Below, in pieces: positions 47,060 to 60,278 of a DNA stretch of 64,000 nt (within the stretch, counting starts at the first letter, position 1; each line of letters begins with the position of its first letter). Source of the DNA: Clitoria ternatea (lineage: Eukaryota > Streptophyta > Magnoliopsida > Fabales > Fabaceae); NCBI GenBank assembly GCA_037962975.1, contig CM075674.1, positions 90,412,501 through 90,476,500 of the forward strand. The letters are read 5' to 3'. The notes below the pieces were generated by a model. The model saw nothing but the letters and a program-made list of their open reading frames with translations, had not been told where the DNA came from and did not search any database. Position numbers and translations under genes: made by a program.

Positions 47060-48706
47060 CAAATGAACTGTGAGAGTTTGATGGGGTATATATAAGTGGA
47101 GAGGAGAGAGGTTTGGGTGGCGATGAGGGGGAAAATGGTGGCCGAAGACGTAATTTAGTGTACCAAAAATTGAATACTCAATAAGGGACTAGTTATCTTA
47201 CTTGGAACCTGTTTCAGATAAATTCTTAATTGATTCTAGGATGAGAATTAGGAAAAATACCCAACATGAAAGTTTTAGAACTCTATTTTTTATTCGAAAC
47301 GGTACATGACATGTGAAAATCTGACAACCGAAGCAAGAGTTATGCCTAAACTAAGGAAAAGTGCTCTTAGAGCTCTTGAATTCTTTAAGGCTGAAAAGAT
47401 TAATTTGTTGGGACTTATCCTTTAAGAATCAGACTTTGATTTCTTCATGAAAGTTGTAAGGTTTTTTTATACAAGTCCATATAAAAAAGAACAAGGTGAT
47501 TCCAACTTGGTATGAGAGAGATATATGCAACTTACTAAAAATTGGTCCAGGAAAACTTGAAAAGCAAATTCCCTGAAGAGAAGTATTTTTCCGTATTGAT
47601 TAAGCAAGAATTGGCTTTGAAGTCCTCCACGAGAATTGTAGAGGGTTTTGATAAAAGAATTATGAAATTAGAACAAATTAGTTCTAAGCTTGTATGAGGA
47701 AGATATGGTTTTTCTCGTAAACTAGTGCGTTTTAATGGGATAACAAACGAGTTTTTTAGGGTAAAAGCCATTGGTACTCAAATTAGGAAATGATTGGTTC
47801 AAAATTAGTTCTCGAGATCTTTAGGAATGTCATAGGGAATTTTATAACGAGAAAACCAAGATAAGAATGACTTGATTCTAAGATCCTGGGTGAAAGTTAG
47901 GCTTAAAGCACTAACTGAGGTTCGATTTAAAATAGGCGTACAAAACTAACAAAGCGTTTTCTTGAATTTCAGGGTTGATGGGTTCGAATTAGAGTTGGAT
48001 GTCTTTTGGAGAAGTTATAAGAATGTCTAAGTGGTTAATTTGGGACTAGTTTTACTAAAAATAGATACATGGTTTGGTTACACGACCAACTTTGGGTGTT
48101 CCCTCGAGGTATGGGCTTCAGGTTCGAGGTGTACGGGTTCTTCTCAATTCCCGACACTTAGCGTGTCGATATTCATTATTTTTCTTAATAATTCTTGTTC
48201 TTAAGGGTTTTATTAATTCTTCCGGGGGTTTGATAGTCGTTTTAAGACCATCCCGAGCTTTATATCTCAATCTCAGGAACTTAATATTATTATACTAATT
48301 TATCTATTATTTATTATTTATTAAATCTATTATTAATTATTTATCATCATCTTATCTATTATTGCAAATAACATTACTACTAACTTATTGTAGGTCTCAT
48401 ATAACCCTTCTACTTACTCTTCTCATCTAACATTCTTTCATTACTCTTATCATCACTTATAGGGTTTCTTACTCTACTTTTTGTCACTCATGCTCTCAAC
48501 CAGAACACTCTTTCTCACTATAACTCTCACGAGATTGGGTTATTATTATTCTAATCAAACATCATCTCTCATTGTAGTCTGTTACCACAGGCATTCACAG
48601 AACAGGGCAAAGCCTCACACTTTACACAGATAACACAACCAATATATCCCTAGCTAATCCTTAGGGTCTGAGATGTTACCCTAAAAATTTGGGATGTTAC
48701 ATAGAC

Positions 48707-49710
48707 CTTTTTCAAATTTCCCTCTATGATGAATGACAACTATAAAACTCATATCTAAACCAAATGAAAGTAGTAAATGAAACAATTAACTACATATAAT
48801 GTACACAACCAGTCACACATACCAACCCTACAAGATACATATTTAATGAAGTTGAATGCAAACCCACACAAGGCAAGAAAGATGTGGTCCTTATTCCATG
48901 CCTTACCCCATAAACAAAGATTCCTAAAAAAGTTAAAAAAAATTAGGGTTTTGATTGAAAAACAATCAAAGGTACGTACTAGATGACTTGAAACACTCTC
49001 CTACGCTCTCTTCTGGTCAATGATGCCGCACACAACCTTGCATAGTAACAATTCTTTGCCTATTGCAGTGATAGGCTAGAGATTTTGGAAGTCAAACGAC
49101 AGTGAAAGTGAAGGGGAAAGCACAGGAATGGAAAAAGACGATTTTGGGAGTAACTAACTTAAACACATGTGTTTTGACCATCATATTATATTGGAAAGTC
49201 ATTTAATTAGTTTAATTATTTAATTAACTAAACTAATGACTAAATAAGCAGACAGTTACACCTATACTATGACATGTGTCATTGTTGAGGTGACATAAAC
49301 ATTAGTCACCTCAACAGTTAATTTTTTTTAACAGAATGTCATCTTTTGTCAACCCTAAATTTTTCAAGGGTTAACATTATTCATTTTTTAGAGTGTTTTA
49401 CTAAAACTTAAACTTTAAGAGGTAAAGGATGTATTTTAGCCTTTTTAATATTGTCTTATGGGTAGGCATAGGTCATAGAGGCACATGTTATTATTGTCTT
49501 ACCCAAACCAACTTAAGCTTTCTATTTTCTCATAAATAAAAAAAAGAAAATACAACATAATTTCTAATTTCTCTCATCTTTAGTTTTTTTTATTTTTCTT
49601 TATTCAAATATAATTAAATCTAACTCAATGTAAGGTCATGTGTATGAACACTATACTAATACAAAAGATGGGATTAAAAATTTCCTTTGAATAAAGTGAA
49701 TTAGTAAATG
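48707..49710. other. Intergenic, nothing recognised
   Basis: Continues the sequence that lay left of 25226 before the giant LTR inserted. AT-rich, with no ORF of interest and no clear repeat ends. Confidence 0.5.
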
Positions 49711-50591
49711 GCTTAAATATAATATTAGTCCCTAAATAATTTTAAAATTAAGGTAAACTTCCCAAGACTTTTTTTATGATTTAGTTCCTAAAATATTTTT
49801 TAAGGATAAAACTTTGTTGTTAACTTTCCGTAATGAGCCCCTTAAAAGATCAAAATTAGGATCAACTTTTTAATAAATTTTCTTTTAGGATTTAGCCATT
49901 GAAATTTTTTTTGTTAGGATTAAGCTCAATCATTAACTTTTTGTTAGTTAAGTATTGACTTAACAGTTACACGTATATTTATTTTAAAAAAATATTACTT
50001 AAGTCATATTCATCCTCTTTCTATTACTCATCTACTTTTCTCCCTTTTTGTTATTCTTTTTCCTATCGTATCTCTCTGCCTTGTTCTCTTACCAAATGAA
50101 TCATATGGAGGGAGGAGAGTGAGGGAAGAAAGAAAAATAAGGAGAATCGAGCAAAGGGAGGTAACATAAAGAAAAAGAAGAGTGATAGAAATAGGAGAAA
50201 AGATGATGATGATGAATAAGGCTTAAGTGATAATTTTTTAAGAATTAAATAAACACATAGTTAATGTCAAGTCAATACTTAATTGACAAAAAGTTAACGA
50301 CATAATTTAATTCTAACAAAAATATATCAAGGGCTAAATCTTAAAAGAAATTTTTTTAGGAGGTTGATCATAATTTTAAACTTTTTTAGAGACTAATTTT
50401 ATATTTAGGTAAAAAAATTACATGTGTCAATGTTAAAATGGCTAACTATTAGCCAGTTAACACTTAATTGGCAAAAAGTTAATGACAATACTTAATCCTA
50501 ACAAAAAAATATTTCAATGACTAAATCCTAAAATAATTCTTAAGAAATTGATTCAATTTAAAACTTTTTAGGTGTTAATTTTATATTTAAG
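49711..50591. mobile_element. Non-autonomous long-TIR element, MULE-like
   Basis: The left end GCTTAAATATAATATTAGTC and the reversed right end CTTAAATATAAAATTAACAC begin long imperfect inverted repeats of about 280 bp. Shared blocks include TAGGATTTAGCCATTGAAAT and GTTAGGATTAAG. The middle 300 bp is purine/pyrimidine-rich and non-coding. GGCTTAAATAT-type termini are common among legume Mutator-like elements. No target duplication was confirmed. Confidence 0.6.
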
Positions 50592-50640
50592 TTTTTCTTA
50601 AAATACCAAAATCTCCTCGACTTGTATGTGGATTGTGTTT

Positions 50641-53600
50641 TGTAACAGCCTTGATTTTTGAGAGTAGGAACTCAGACCCTTTGCACTCCTTAGGATACTC
50701 TATTGAGCTTTCAATAAAAAGCTTGAGGCTTCGACCTGTCCCCCGAATGGTTTTAGTATGAGAAAATAGGGAGAAGAGAAGCCTGTTGGGATATTAAATA
50801 TATCGGGAGAATATAAAGAATGAGAAAAACCCAGCTCAGAGAGATGCATAAATTAGAAGACAGATAAACACGTATAATGATGAGTGAGAGGGACAAAATA
50901 AGAGGATAATAATAGTAATAATGCTTTTTGGTTAGAGAAAATATATTAATGATGATTATTTTGTTTAATTAAGTATCAATTAGTTGATGATTATTCCTTG
51001 CTAATGTTTAATTTAACATATAATAATTAATTTAGTACTTAATAATTGATATTCAAATTTAATATTAATATTATATATTTAATTAATTATTTTGAAAATA
51101 TATAAATATTTATAATAATATTTTATTTTTAGTTATTTAATTAATTATCATGTTCAATAATAAAATATTGTCGGCTTCCCAAATTTGAACTATGGGACCC
51201 AATAAGAGATTCAATTCCGACACTTTAGCCTGAGACTAGTGATCCAATAGGGAGACTAGTCCAGTTAGGACCCCTCTTGTAATAAATCGAGGACAACAGG
51301 TTCAGTCCGATAGGCTTGACTAGTACCTCAGTACCTCCCTCGTTTGATCGTATATATACTTCGGAATATCCGACTGTGACACGGTTAGTCATCGGTAACG
51401 CGTTACAATGATTTAAAAACTTTTCCTGAAGGGATCAAATCCTAATTCAGGCCTTATCGACCTCATTTCTCAAAGAAACGATTTATTCAAATTGAACCCC
51501 GAACCCAGCCTAAGCATCTTTAGTGTTTTTGGTCTAACTTTCTCATACAATCTTAGAATCGAATGATTCTAGTCTTGATCTATTCCTTATGAAGAGATCT
51601 ATAATCTTTATTTCTAGCCCTGAATCCCAATTTGTACTTTGTCATCCCCAAAATTAAGGGCCAAGTATTTGTACTCTAAAAACCTATTATTTAATTCATT
51701 TAATTTGCGCATGGTTCATTCGAAAATCATAACTTTCTCATACAACCTCTGATTCGCGGAAACCCAGTCTCAAAATTTCCATAAAAAATTCTATATAATT
51801 TTTATGAAGACCTTGAAGGCTAGATTTGCCTTATTTGGTACATTTTTCATAATCTTTCCAGACCTGTCACAATTTCACGACTACTCTACACTGTTTTAGA
51901 AAAAATTACATATCTCCGTCATATGGTACTGGAATCACTTTGTTCTTTTGCCTTCCGTATCAAAAAAATCATACAACTTTGATGAAGGGCTCAAAACCAA
52001 ATTCCTAAAGCCTTAGCATCTATAAATCCTATATTCCAGCTGTTTTTATTTTAGGAGCTTCGAGAGCACTTTTTCTTGGTTCGGGCATAACTTGAGCTAC
52101 CAACATCGGATCTTCACAAATGATATATTAAATTGAAGATAAAATAAATATCTTCCATCTTTGTTTTAAATGTTTTTCTAGATTCCCACTCTACAAATTA
52201 TTGTATATTTATTTTAAACAACCTCCGTTAAGGGAAATAGTTACTCGTCGGGTATCCGACTTTCAATACCCTATGTTATTTTTTCGGCATCGCCATCGTG
52301 TGACACATGTCCTCTCCACCCTCTACATCACACCACTTAGCCTTTAATGTGGCATCCCCACATTCTGCCATTCTCCAACAAGATCTCTTACCTTCTCTAA
52401 CAAGGAGCCAACATCTTGTTTAACAAGTTGTCATGATGAAAACCATGTGCCAAATTCCCTTGTCTTGCACGCTGACTCCACTACTCCTTCCAAATAATTT
52501 CTTCATTTTGATTCAATAAATGTTCTAATTCCATTCCACTCCACGTTGTTGTCCTACCAAAGAAAAGTCATCCATCATTAATACCATGTACCATGCCATC
52601 ATGGGTTATCATTATGACCATACATCAATTCCATTCCCTCTTGCACGCTACCTCCTCTTCCAAATCTCAAATCTCAAATTATGTATTCCTCTTCCACCAA
52701 AACAACACATCTTCATTAAAATAAAATTCCTTTTCTCTTGGCATCACAAAGAAAAGCCATCACTAATTAATTCAACAACTCTACCTCTCTTTCTCCTTGA
52801 GATCAGTAGTTACCTTCTCCATTTCAGCCACCATTCTAACTCTAATTCACCCTATAAAAGCATTATCCAAAATACCATTATCAAGGCCTTCCATCATGCC
52901 TCTATTCCCCATTTTACGTGACCACTACCTTAACCTTCAAGGTAAGCTTTTGCGATTTTATTAATGAATCCTTGCTTCCCACAACTTCTTTAAATTTTCC
53001 AACTGCATGCAAGACTGTGTTGGCCAAAAAATCATGACCTTCTTTTCCATTTTGTTAATGCATGTGTTGTTTCTTGAGCCTCGGGAGCGATCGACGAAGA
53101 TCGGTGAAAGATTTCGAATGAACGGTGAACCTTCGGTAATTAATTCCTTTAATTTTGGTTAAATGCATGGTTGTCTTATATTTTTCTTGTTGGCCGTGAC
53201 TTGTGGTGTCTGAGTGAAAATTTTGCATGTTGGTTTTTAAGGGATTCAAGAGCGATCGAGAGTAAGATCGGTAAAATTTTGGCGCCTGACCCTTTTTCCT
53301 TCACCAAAACCATGAGCTACCTCTGAGGTTAGGGGGTCTCGCTTTGCTTTCTCTCATTTTAATTTGTCCCATAATGTTCCTTTAGCTTCCAGGGATAACC
53401 CCTTTGAATTTTGATGCGATCCAACGACTAGATTATAAGTTTCGTAATTTTTCGTTACCATTGGCAATTTAAATTATATTTTTATATTTATGTGCGTTTT
53501 AATAAGTTTCATAAAACAAGTCGTAATATTCATATGTTTTGTTAAATTTTATCAAAATTCGGAGTTCATCGTGAGAAATAACAGATTTTGGGATTTATTG

Positions 53601-54015
53601 CGGGCTCGATCGTCAATTCAACGTGGTTGTACTTAATTAAAGATTTTTGACTATATATTGATGTAATTTGTTATAAATTTCAGTAAGCCCCCTATTTTAG
53701 ATGAATTAACTAGTTAGAAGTTCCATGAGCGAGTTTGGCAAAATCGTGTGTTTCGAAAAGTTTCACCAAATTAATTCTGATCACGTTCCTTTTAAACTTT
53801 ACAGCATCGATGATTTTTTTAGAAAAGTACTGAGTGAGTTTTTAGAAATTAAAAGAGAATTTTTTGAAAAATAGATAGTAAGAAATAAATTGAGGAAATA
53901 AAAAGTTTTGAAAATTTTACAAGAAAAATATATTGGTTAAGTAAAATTTGGTAATTATACTAAAGGGTTAAAAGGGAAATGGATAAAGACCTAGTAACTT
54001 ATAAAATAAAGTTAA

Positions 54016-54074
<59 letters not shown>

Positions 54075-56780
54075 TATTCAATCGTTAAATTTGAGGTGGT
54101 AATAAGATGCTAATGGATTAAAGAGGAATTGAGTATATACTAGGAGTGTTAGGATTCAGAGTGATAACAAGGACTTATAAGAAAAGGCAAGACAGTAACT
54201 GACATCCAGAGATAAGTAATAAAAAGGGAATTGATAATGAAAAAGTAGTGAGGATTAACTTGGCAAAATAAATCCTTTTAGTAAATTATAAGCCAACTAC
54301 CTGACATAATTATTTAGGACATTGAATGGATCTTAAGGAAGTAACGAGCTACCATTGTAGTAAAAAGAAAATTTGACTCTGGTTAAAAGCTATTGATAAT
54401 CAAGAGTTAGTGGAAAACTTTATAAGCATATGTTTAGTAACCAAAGGAGCCTAAGAATAACTAGAACAAGCACTTAGTAAAGGAAGAGATAGTTTGAGGA
54501 AATATAGTATGAAAAAGAAAGTTATTAGTAAGTTAAAAAGGACTAAGTAAGAACTTATGAATTGATAGTTAGTGGTAGAAAGGAATAAATGACTACGAAG
54601 GAATTAGGAGTAGCGATTTTGCAAGTAATGAAAGAAATTAAAACTTTAACATATTTCCCCTAAGAAAAATATATTAAGTAGAATTTGGGAAAAGGTAGCA
54701 ATTTATGCTAAGGATTAAAAAGAAAAATTTACAAAAGAAAGCGCGATGAGATGTTAGAGAAATAATGATGTTTTTGGAACTTGTGAAAAGTTTTATGATA
54801 TAATAGGCTAACTTTTAAGGAAGTAGCTAAGGTAATTATGAGTCAAGAGAATTAGAATACATATATTAGAAATATTGGAATTCAATGAGAAGTAAAAGTT
54901 GATACCATAGGTAGTAATTAAAATAAGTATAATAAAGTTTAATGAGTTTAAGAAGAAAGTTGTAAAGAATAAAAAATTAAACAAAAGGGAGAAATATTTA
55001 TGTTGGAATTAATTAGTGAAGTCTAGTAAAAATAATGTCAACCTAGTTAGTATATAAATAAACTTAAGATAATTTAACCCGGTGGTAGTAAATTAGTAAT
55101 GATGATAGGAGCCATTGGTACCTTGAATAAATTTAAGATACACTTTTAGAATGAGTATGATTATATAATAGTACTTAAAAGATAAATGGCTAAATAGTTC
55201 GCCCGGAGGATATAATTGATAATTAGATAAGAATCTTTAGTAATTCAACAAATAATTATGAATATGAAAATGTATATTAGGGCTAATTTGCTATCAATAG
55301 GGACAAATGGCTAAAGAGGTAATTAAGATAACTAAGCCAGTATACGTGATTGTAAAATAAGTACTTACTCTTCGTCACTTACAAAACCTTATTCATGAAT
55401 GTGCTTGTATTAGAATACATGATTCCTTTACTAGGATAACATGTATGATGATCGTTATGTGATGCTTGCCTAATAAATGATTGTATGTAATAATTGTTCT
55501 GCAATTATGAACATGAATGTGTAAGTGAGAATTGTATGGTAGATATATATGATGAGATACATAAGGAATGTGGTTTGATGAATTATGTATGGAATGTGGT
55601 GTGGCAAAGATACTTAAATAATGAATTAACGAAATAAATAGTGTGGTAAATAAATGGGACTTATATGGTGCATTTAAAGAATTATATTATAATGGATTAG
55701 TCAAATAAAGCAAGGTAAGAAAAATGAGGAAATGTCTCGGTAGGGATCTTGAGGTGATTGATTTGTGAAAACAATGTGATAATAGAGATTAAATCTGATG
55801 TGATGATAGGCGTTGTGGTGCCAGTATTACCCAAAGGTTTTATAAATGTTCAGAACTCATTTCATTCCTAATTATCAGGTAAATTATGTTGTGATTTGAG
55901 GAAATATGAAGAGAATAATGAATAAAGAAAAATGTTTAATCGAGAACTTTATAAGACGAACCCGATGTTAGGAATGAAATGGAGTCATTAAAAGGACCCT
56001 ACTGGTGACTAGTGAAAATGAAATTGTGTGTTGCATGCATCATATGTGGAATATAAGGGCGGATGGCCCATAAAGCACACATTGATAGGGTACACTAGGG
56101 AACAACGATGTTCTGTCCTTACGGGAGGTCTCAGAAGTATACTGAGGCGAACCTCCAATGGCTCGGAGTTGCGCCCGAGACAGAACAGCCTATGGCAACC
56201 CTAGTATACTTCGACTTAGAGCGAGTGTTACCGTGACTGTGGAGTGCTCGTTTTGATGAGATGTGTTTGGATCCATTATTGATGATAGGGCTGCGTGTCC
56301 TTTTCTTTTTGTGAAAACTAGACGAGGTGAGCTCTGGTCACTCTAGTGGGCAGGGGGATGAGGTGGGTTTGATGTGCATAGTTAATATTGATTGAGTGAG
56401 ATTGATGAGAAGGAGATGGGCCTACATGCATCATGATGGCTAAGAAAAGGATTAAGATTAACAAAATGAACTCATGCATTACATTATCTGATCTGTGTGA
56501 ATTTGTGTTTGTATGTGATTGAATTAATGACTGTGCATGCAATGGTTAGTGGTGAGGGGGAGAGTAGATAGTTGTGTATTCAGCAAATGATTGGTGAGAC
56601 TGAGTAGGGATACATAACTTAGAACGAACTAATTAGGAACCCTAATAAGAAAAAGAAATATCTGTTCCACCAAGTTTTCATGTACAAAAAAAACTTCCAC
56701 ATTTTTCTAAAACTCGTAAAGTCTTATTAACCTGGATAATCTAGTGGAAGGGATTGTCCTAGTTAACCGAGAGTGTTACA
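50641..56780 (+). mobile_element. 6.1-kb solo LTR of the giant TGTAACA family
   Basis: Begins TGTAACAGCC and ends CCGAGAGTGTTACA, flanked by a perfect 5-bp duplication TGTTT (50636-50640 and 56781-56785). The terminal and 56076-56340 blocks match the solo LTR 25674-29964, and its start matches the minus-strand LTR ending at 48701. There is no coding sequence over 6 kb and no internal second LTR start, so it is taken as a solo LTR. Its length is in the range known for Ogre-type elements. Confidence 0.82.
54017..54071. repeat. (TA)n microsatellite
   Basis: About 27 uninterrupted TA dinucleotides inside the 50641-56780 solo LTR. Confidence 0.95.
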
Positions 56781-56840
56781 TGTTTCACACCATTGAAAAC
56801 CAAAATCTTGGACAAGTCTATAATGGACTAGGAAGTTCTT

Positions 56841-56982
56841 GACCATCAATGGCGCCGATGTAAAAAGTTTTTTTATACTGGTTATTTTTATAACTGATTA
56901 TAGAAAAACCTATGTAATTTACACCTGTTATAAAAATAATTAGTATAAAAAACACTTTTTACATTGGCACCATTAATGATCC
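56841..56982. mobile_element. Hairpin MITE, about 142 bp
   Basis: Almost the whole element is one inverted repeat: GGCGCCGATGTAAAAAG near the left end pairs with the reversed right-hand GGTGCCAATGTAAAAAG, continuing through TTATTTTTATAAC on both arms. The arms are about 60 nt with a short loop. No duplication was resolved because the flanks (ACCATCAAT, ATTAATGAT) are themselves part of the symmetry. Confidence 0.7.
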
Positions 56983-57106
56983 AAAATTCCTTACTTTAAT
57001 ATTACAAACTCCACCCAAAATCTTGTTACGTTTCACATAAGTTTAGTCTTAAATGCATGTAAATTATACATGCACTCAACAAGTTTCATAAGTGCATCGT
57101 TGAAAT

Positions 57107-57676
57107 CAATGTTTTCAAAACCGGACCGATCATTGAATCAGTGAAGAGACCAGTTCAAGAGCCACTGGTTGAACCGGTAATAATAAATTATTATTATTAT
57201 TTTATATATTAAATAATAATCGATAGATCAAAATAATATATTATTTATAAAATAAATTCAATAAATGTATTAAAATTAAAATATTACATAGTAAGAAAAC
57301 TTCAAAATAGTACACATCCTACCATAAAATACTAAAAAGGTCTAAAAACACACTAGTCTAAACCAAGTAAAATAAAAAAGATGTCAATTTTATTTGGTGT
57401 ACAGATTCTATTAGTGTGGTTCTACAAAAAACAACACTAAAAGAATTTCTAAAATATATATAAAAAATAAATTACAAATCAGTTTTTTGACCGATTTTTC
57501 TGATTTTGACCAGTTTCAACTAGTTCAATGGATGACCGATTTTGACCGGTTCAATGGATGACCGGTTTTGACCGGTTCAATGGATGACCGATTTCCCCCC
57601 TTCGGGACTGGACAAGGTATCAGTTCCTGGTCTGATTGGTCCGACTGGCCGGTCCGGTCCAGTTCTGATAACACTA
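57107..57676. mobile_element. Non-autonomous hAT (570 bp)
   Basis: A perfect 8-bp duplication GTTGAAAT flanks it (57099-57106 and 57677-57684). The ends CAATGTTTTCAAAACCGGAC and reversed TAGTGTTATCAGAACTGGAC are imperfect inverted repeats of a widespread hAT type. Near its right side a 26-bp unit with GACCGGTTCAATGGATGACC is repeated about three times (57520-57595). No coding sequence. Confidence 0.85.
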
Positions 57677-57684
57677 GTTGAAAT

Positions 57685-59010
57685 ATTGTCGCACTAACCG
57701 GTGTCAAACAATTATGTAATTCATATTATTATGATGCAATGCATAATCCTGATTTGATATTTTCTGCTCTACACACATAAAGTTTTTGAAAATTAATATA
57801 TTTTAATAAATAAGTTTCTTTATCACATTTTAGGTCAAAATGCCCAAACTCAAATTTTTATATATTCTTAAAGACAATTTTATAGAATCTCATTGCATTT
57901 AAATTTTGTAACTTGTCAATACCTTATGAAAGATGACCCATCTATTTTCATTATCAAATTTTATAATTAAATTATTAATTGATAGTATAATTAGTAGCAT
58001 GTGTTTAATTGGTTAATTTGAATTTGATAGGAATAAAAGGTGTTAAAATATAATAAATGGATTTGATAAGAATAAAATATCTTCAAATTACTAGATTGTC
58101 ATGTTGATTTATCATTTTTAATTTGATAATAAATGAAATACTAGATAGTGAATCGATAAGATGCGTTTCTAAATCTATATATAGTAATGATATCTATATC
58201 TATCTATATTCTATATACTAATTTTATTAATATTAAATAAACCAGCCTTAACCGGGATGCAAAGTCCGGTGTGGGGCCAGCCATAAATATTTGCTAGCTC
58301 TCATGATTTGTACACCGGTCCAGTAGGGATCCGATATTATATTCCCTATTCTAGTAGGGAGATAGGGTCTTGAAGTCCTTGAGATCCAATATACTTAGCT
58401 CTCGCGTTGAGGGACGAGAGGTGGTGTCACTTGCAAAAGGACTCCAACGCTTAAGTCAGTAAAGAGTTTTAGTTGGGCCAACTTGAACATAAGTTAGAGA
58501 ACATTAAAAACATACCATTGTAATATTTCATTCAGTATAAATATGCATAGAAGTAACATAAGAGTCCTTTAGGGTTACAGGTCATTCTGTAACGTGTGTC
58601 AGTATGATTCTGTAAAAAGTTGACACACGACGTATACGCTTCCACACGTCTTTTCCAACGGTTGTACTATGTATAATTTATCGAGTTGACATGTCACTTT
58701 CTGGTGTACTATGTGATGAGTTGGATTTCTAGGTGTAGAGAGAATGACTCACACCAATTATAGATCTGAGGTACCGTCTACGACACTGGTTTATGTTTGA
58801 AAAGCATGTAATATTACTTTCTTGCCTGTGGGTCGATATCTAGACTGGATCATATGCCCCCTAGCTTGTTTGAGGGAATAGATCGATTACTCGAATGAGC
58901 TATAACGTTTTTCCAAAGTCACCTTTTATAGGTGTGGATACCGGCTTTGGGCACTCCTTATTTTTGTGCGAAAACTTTAAACCGTCATCTTTTTTGCCCC
59001 CTGCCATAAC
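57685..59010. other. Intergenic, then putative LTR/promoter of the decayed gypsy element
   Basis: 57685-58240 is AT-rich with no features. From about 58240 the composition changes (CCGGTGTGGGG, GTACACCGGTCC) and probably represents the LTR or leader of the element whose ORF begins near 59325. Its outer boundary could not be located. Confidence 0.4.
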
Positions 59011-59018
59011 TATAAAAG
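59011..59018 (+). promoter_or_regulatory. TATA box TATAAAAG
   Basis: A canonical TATA box about 310 bp upstream of the ORF at 59325 and followed by a pyrimidine-rich leader; likely the LTR promoter of that retroelement. Confidence 0.5.
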
Positions 59019-59324
59019 GGGGACTTAGCATTTTAGGGAAGCACTTGCCTTCTTCAACCTTAGGTAAACTCTGAGCAACTTACGAAGATACTGATGATTC
59101 TTTAGTTCGTGTGAAGTTTAAGAGGCTAACCCTACTTTCACTTTTATTTAGGTAACCTCTTCTTACTCTCTCTATTACTCCATTTCATTCAATAGCATAA
59201 CAACCATACATGGTAGGAGGGGTAATGCTGGTTTAGGTTATTGGGAGGAAAGATTTTAGTGAATCCTTCCAAGGCCGGGCCATATCATTTACAAAGGGGC
59301 GAGGCTCGTCCTACGAGGCATCGG

Positions 59325-60278
59325 ATGAGGCTACTCTCGAGCTCAAGGGCTAGTAACATGCCTGAGAGCGAAGATAGCGATGAAAAATACCTTTCTGACA
59401 ATGTGGCTTTTTACAATGGTGTTCATGCCTTTAAAAACGTTATTCAAACTATGGCTACTGAAAAAGGTGGTGAGCCAATCCGGGCCATTCAGACGACAAT
59501 GGGGTATAGGAATGTGGTGGCACACCGAATTAATTGGGTGAAATTGAACGAAAAATGTCCCTATTATTGGGTCAAAGATGAAATCATAGAAATCACATCC
59601 AAACACGCCAGGGAGGATGAGGCGAGAATCAATCCGGGTTACCAAGTCTACTCCGAAGAGAAATACAAGAACAGATTCATGGTTCTTACCCCCTTACCCG
59701 GCGATAGAATTTGCCATGCTCCTACAAACAATAGGAGTTTATTTATGTATGACTTCCTATTTTAACCGCTCGAGGTTTGATTTCCATTGACAAACTTCGA
59801 GATGGGCGTCCTGAGGTTTCTAGAGTGAGCCCCCTCGCAAGTGCATCCCAATGGCTGAGGATTGATGCTTGCCTTAGAAGTGTTGGCAGAGCATTTTAAG
59901 TTCACTCCTACTGTGGCCATGTTCTTCTATTACTGCCAGGTAGTACGACAATTTAACAAAGTCAGCGGTGTAAGTTTCGTCACACTTCGGTGTAATGCAA
60001 AGATTATCAATTTTGAAGCTTTCACGGAGTTAGCGAAGACAAAGGGGAAGAGCTTTAAAAAATCTTTCATATGGATCTATGTGGAGCCAAATAAACAAGT
60101 ATTCTAGCGGAACAAGGATGGTATAAACATTTTCCGTCCGGCTTAGACCCGTGAACATTTTCTCCTCACTGGGAAAGCCTACTACACTAATGAAAATGAG
60201 TTGTCTCCCGAATCAATAGAAGTGTTAAGCGCCATGCGCTACTATTCCTCCCATTTAGGAAATTTTCATGTAAATGCT
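59325..60278 (+). pseudogene. Gypsy-type retroelement ORF (Transposase_28-like) with stops
   Basis: A single frame can be followed from ATG 59325 (or 59358, MPESEDSDEKYL) to 60278. It is interrupted by several stops (about 59763, 59781, 59829, 59853, 60105 and 60147) but shows no frameshift. The stretch around 59780-59870 shows the FPLTNFEMGVLRF and APSQVHPNG pattern of the plant putative gypsy-type transposon domain (Pfam Transposase_28), followed by FFYYCQVV. At 60279 the frame is cut by another LTR, and the rest lies outside the window or is lost. Confidence 0.65.

Larger units (their letters stand above)
25231..48701 (-). mobile_element. Giant solo LTR (Ogre/Tat-like by size) split by four nested insertions
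   Basis: On the minus strand the element starts TGTAACATCCC at 48701 and ends GGCGTCACA at 25231. A 5-bp duplication TAGAC lies on both sides (25226-25230 and 48702-48706). Subtracting the nested elements leaves about 5.8 kb of its own sequence in the blocks 25231-25668, 29970-30561, 36768-37519, 38712-41122 and 47065-48701 (approximate). The ends and an internal block at about 37010-37270 (CAATGGCTCGGGAG on the minus strand) match the other giant LTRs at 25674-29964 and 50641-56780. No gag or pol is present, so it is read as a solo LTR left by LTR-LTR recombination. Size and TG/CA ends recall Ogre-type gypsy elements, but lineage is inference. Confidence 0.75.
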
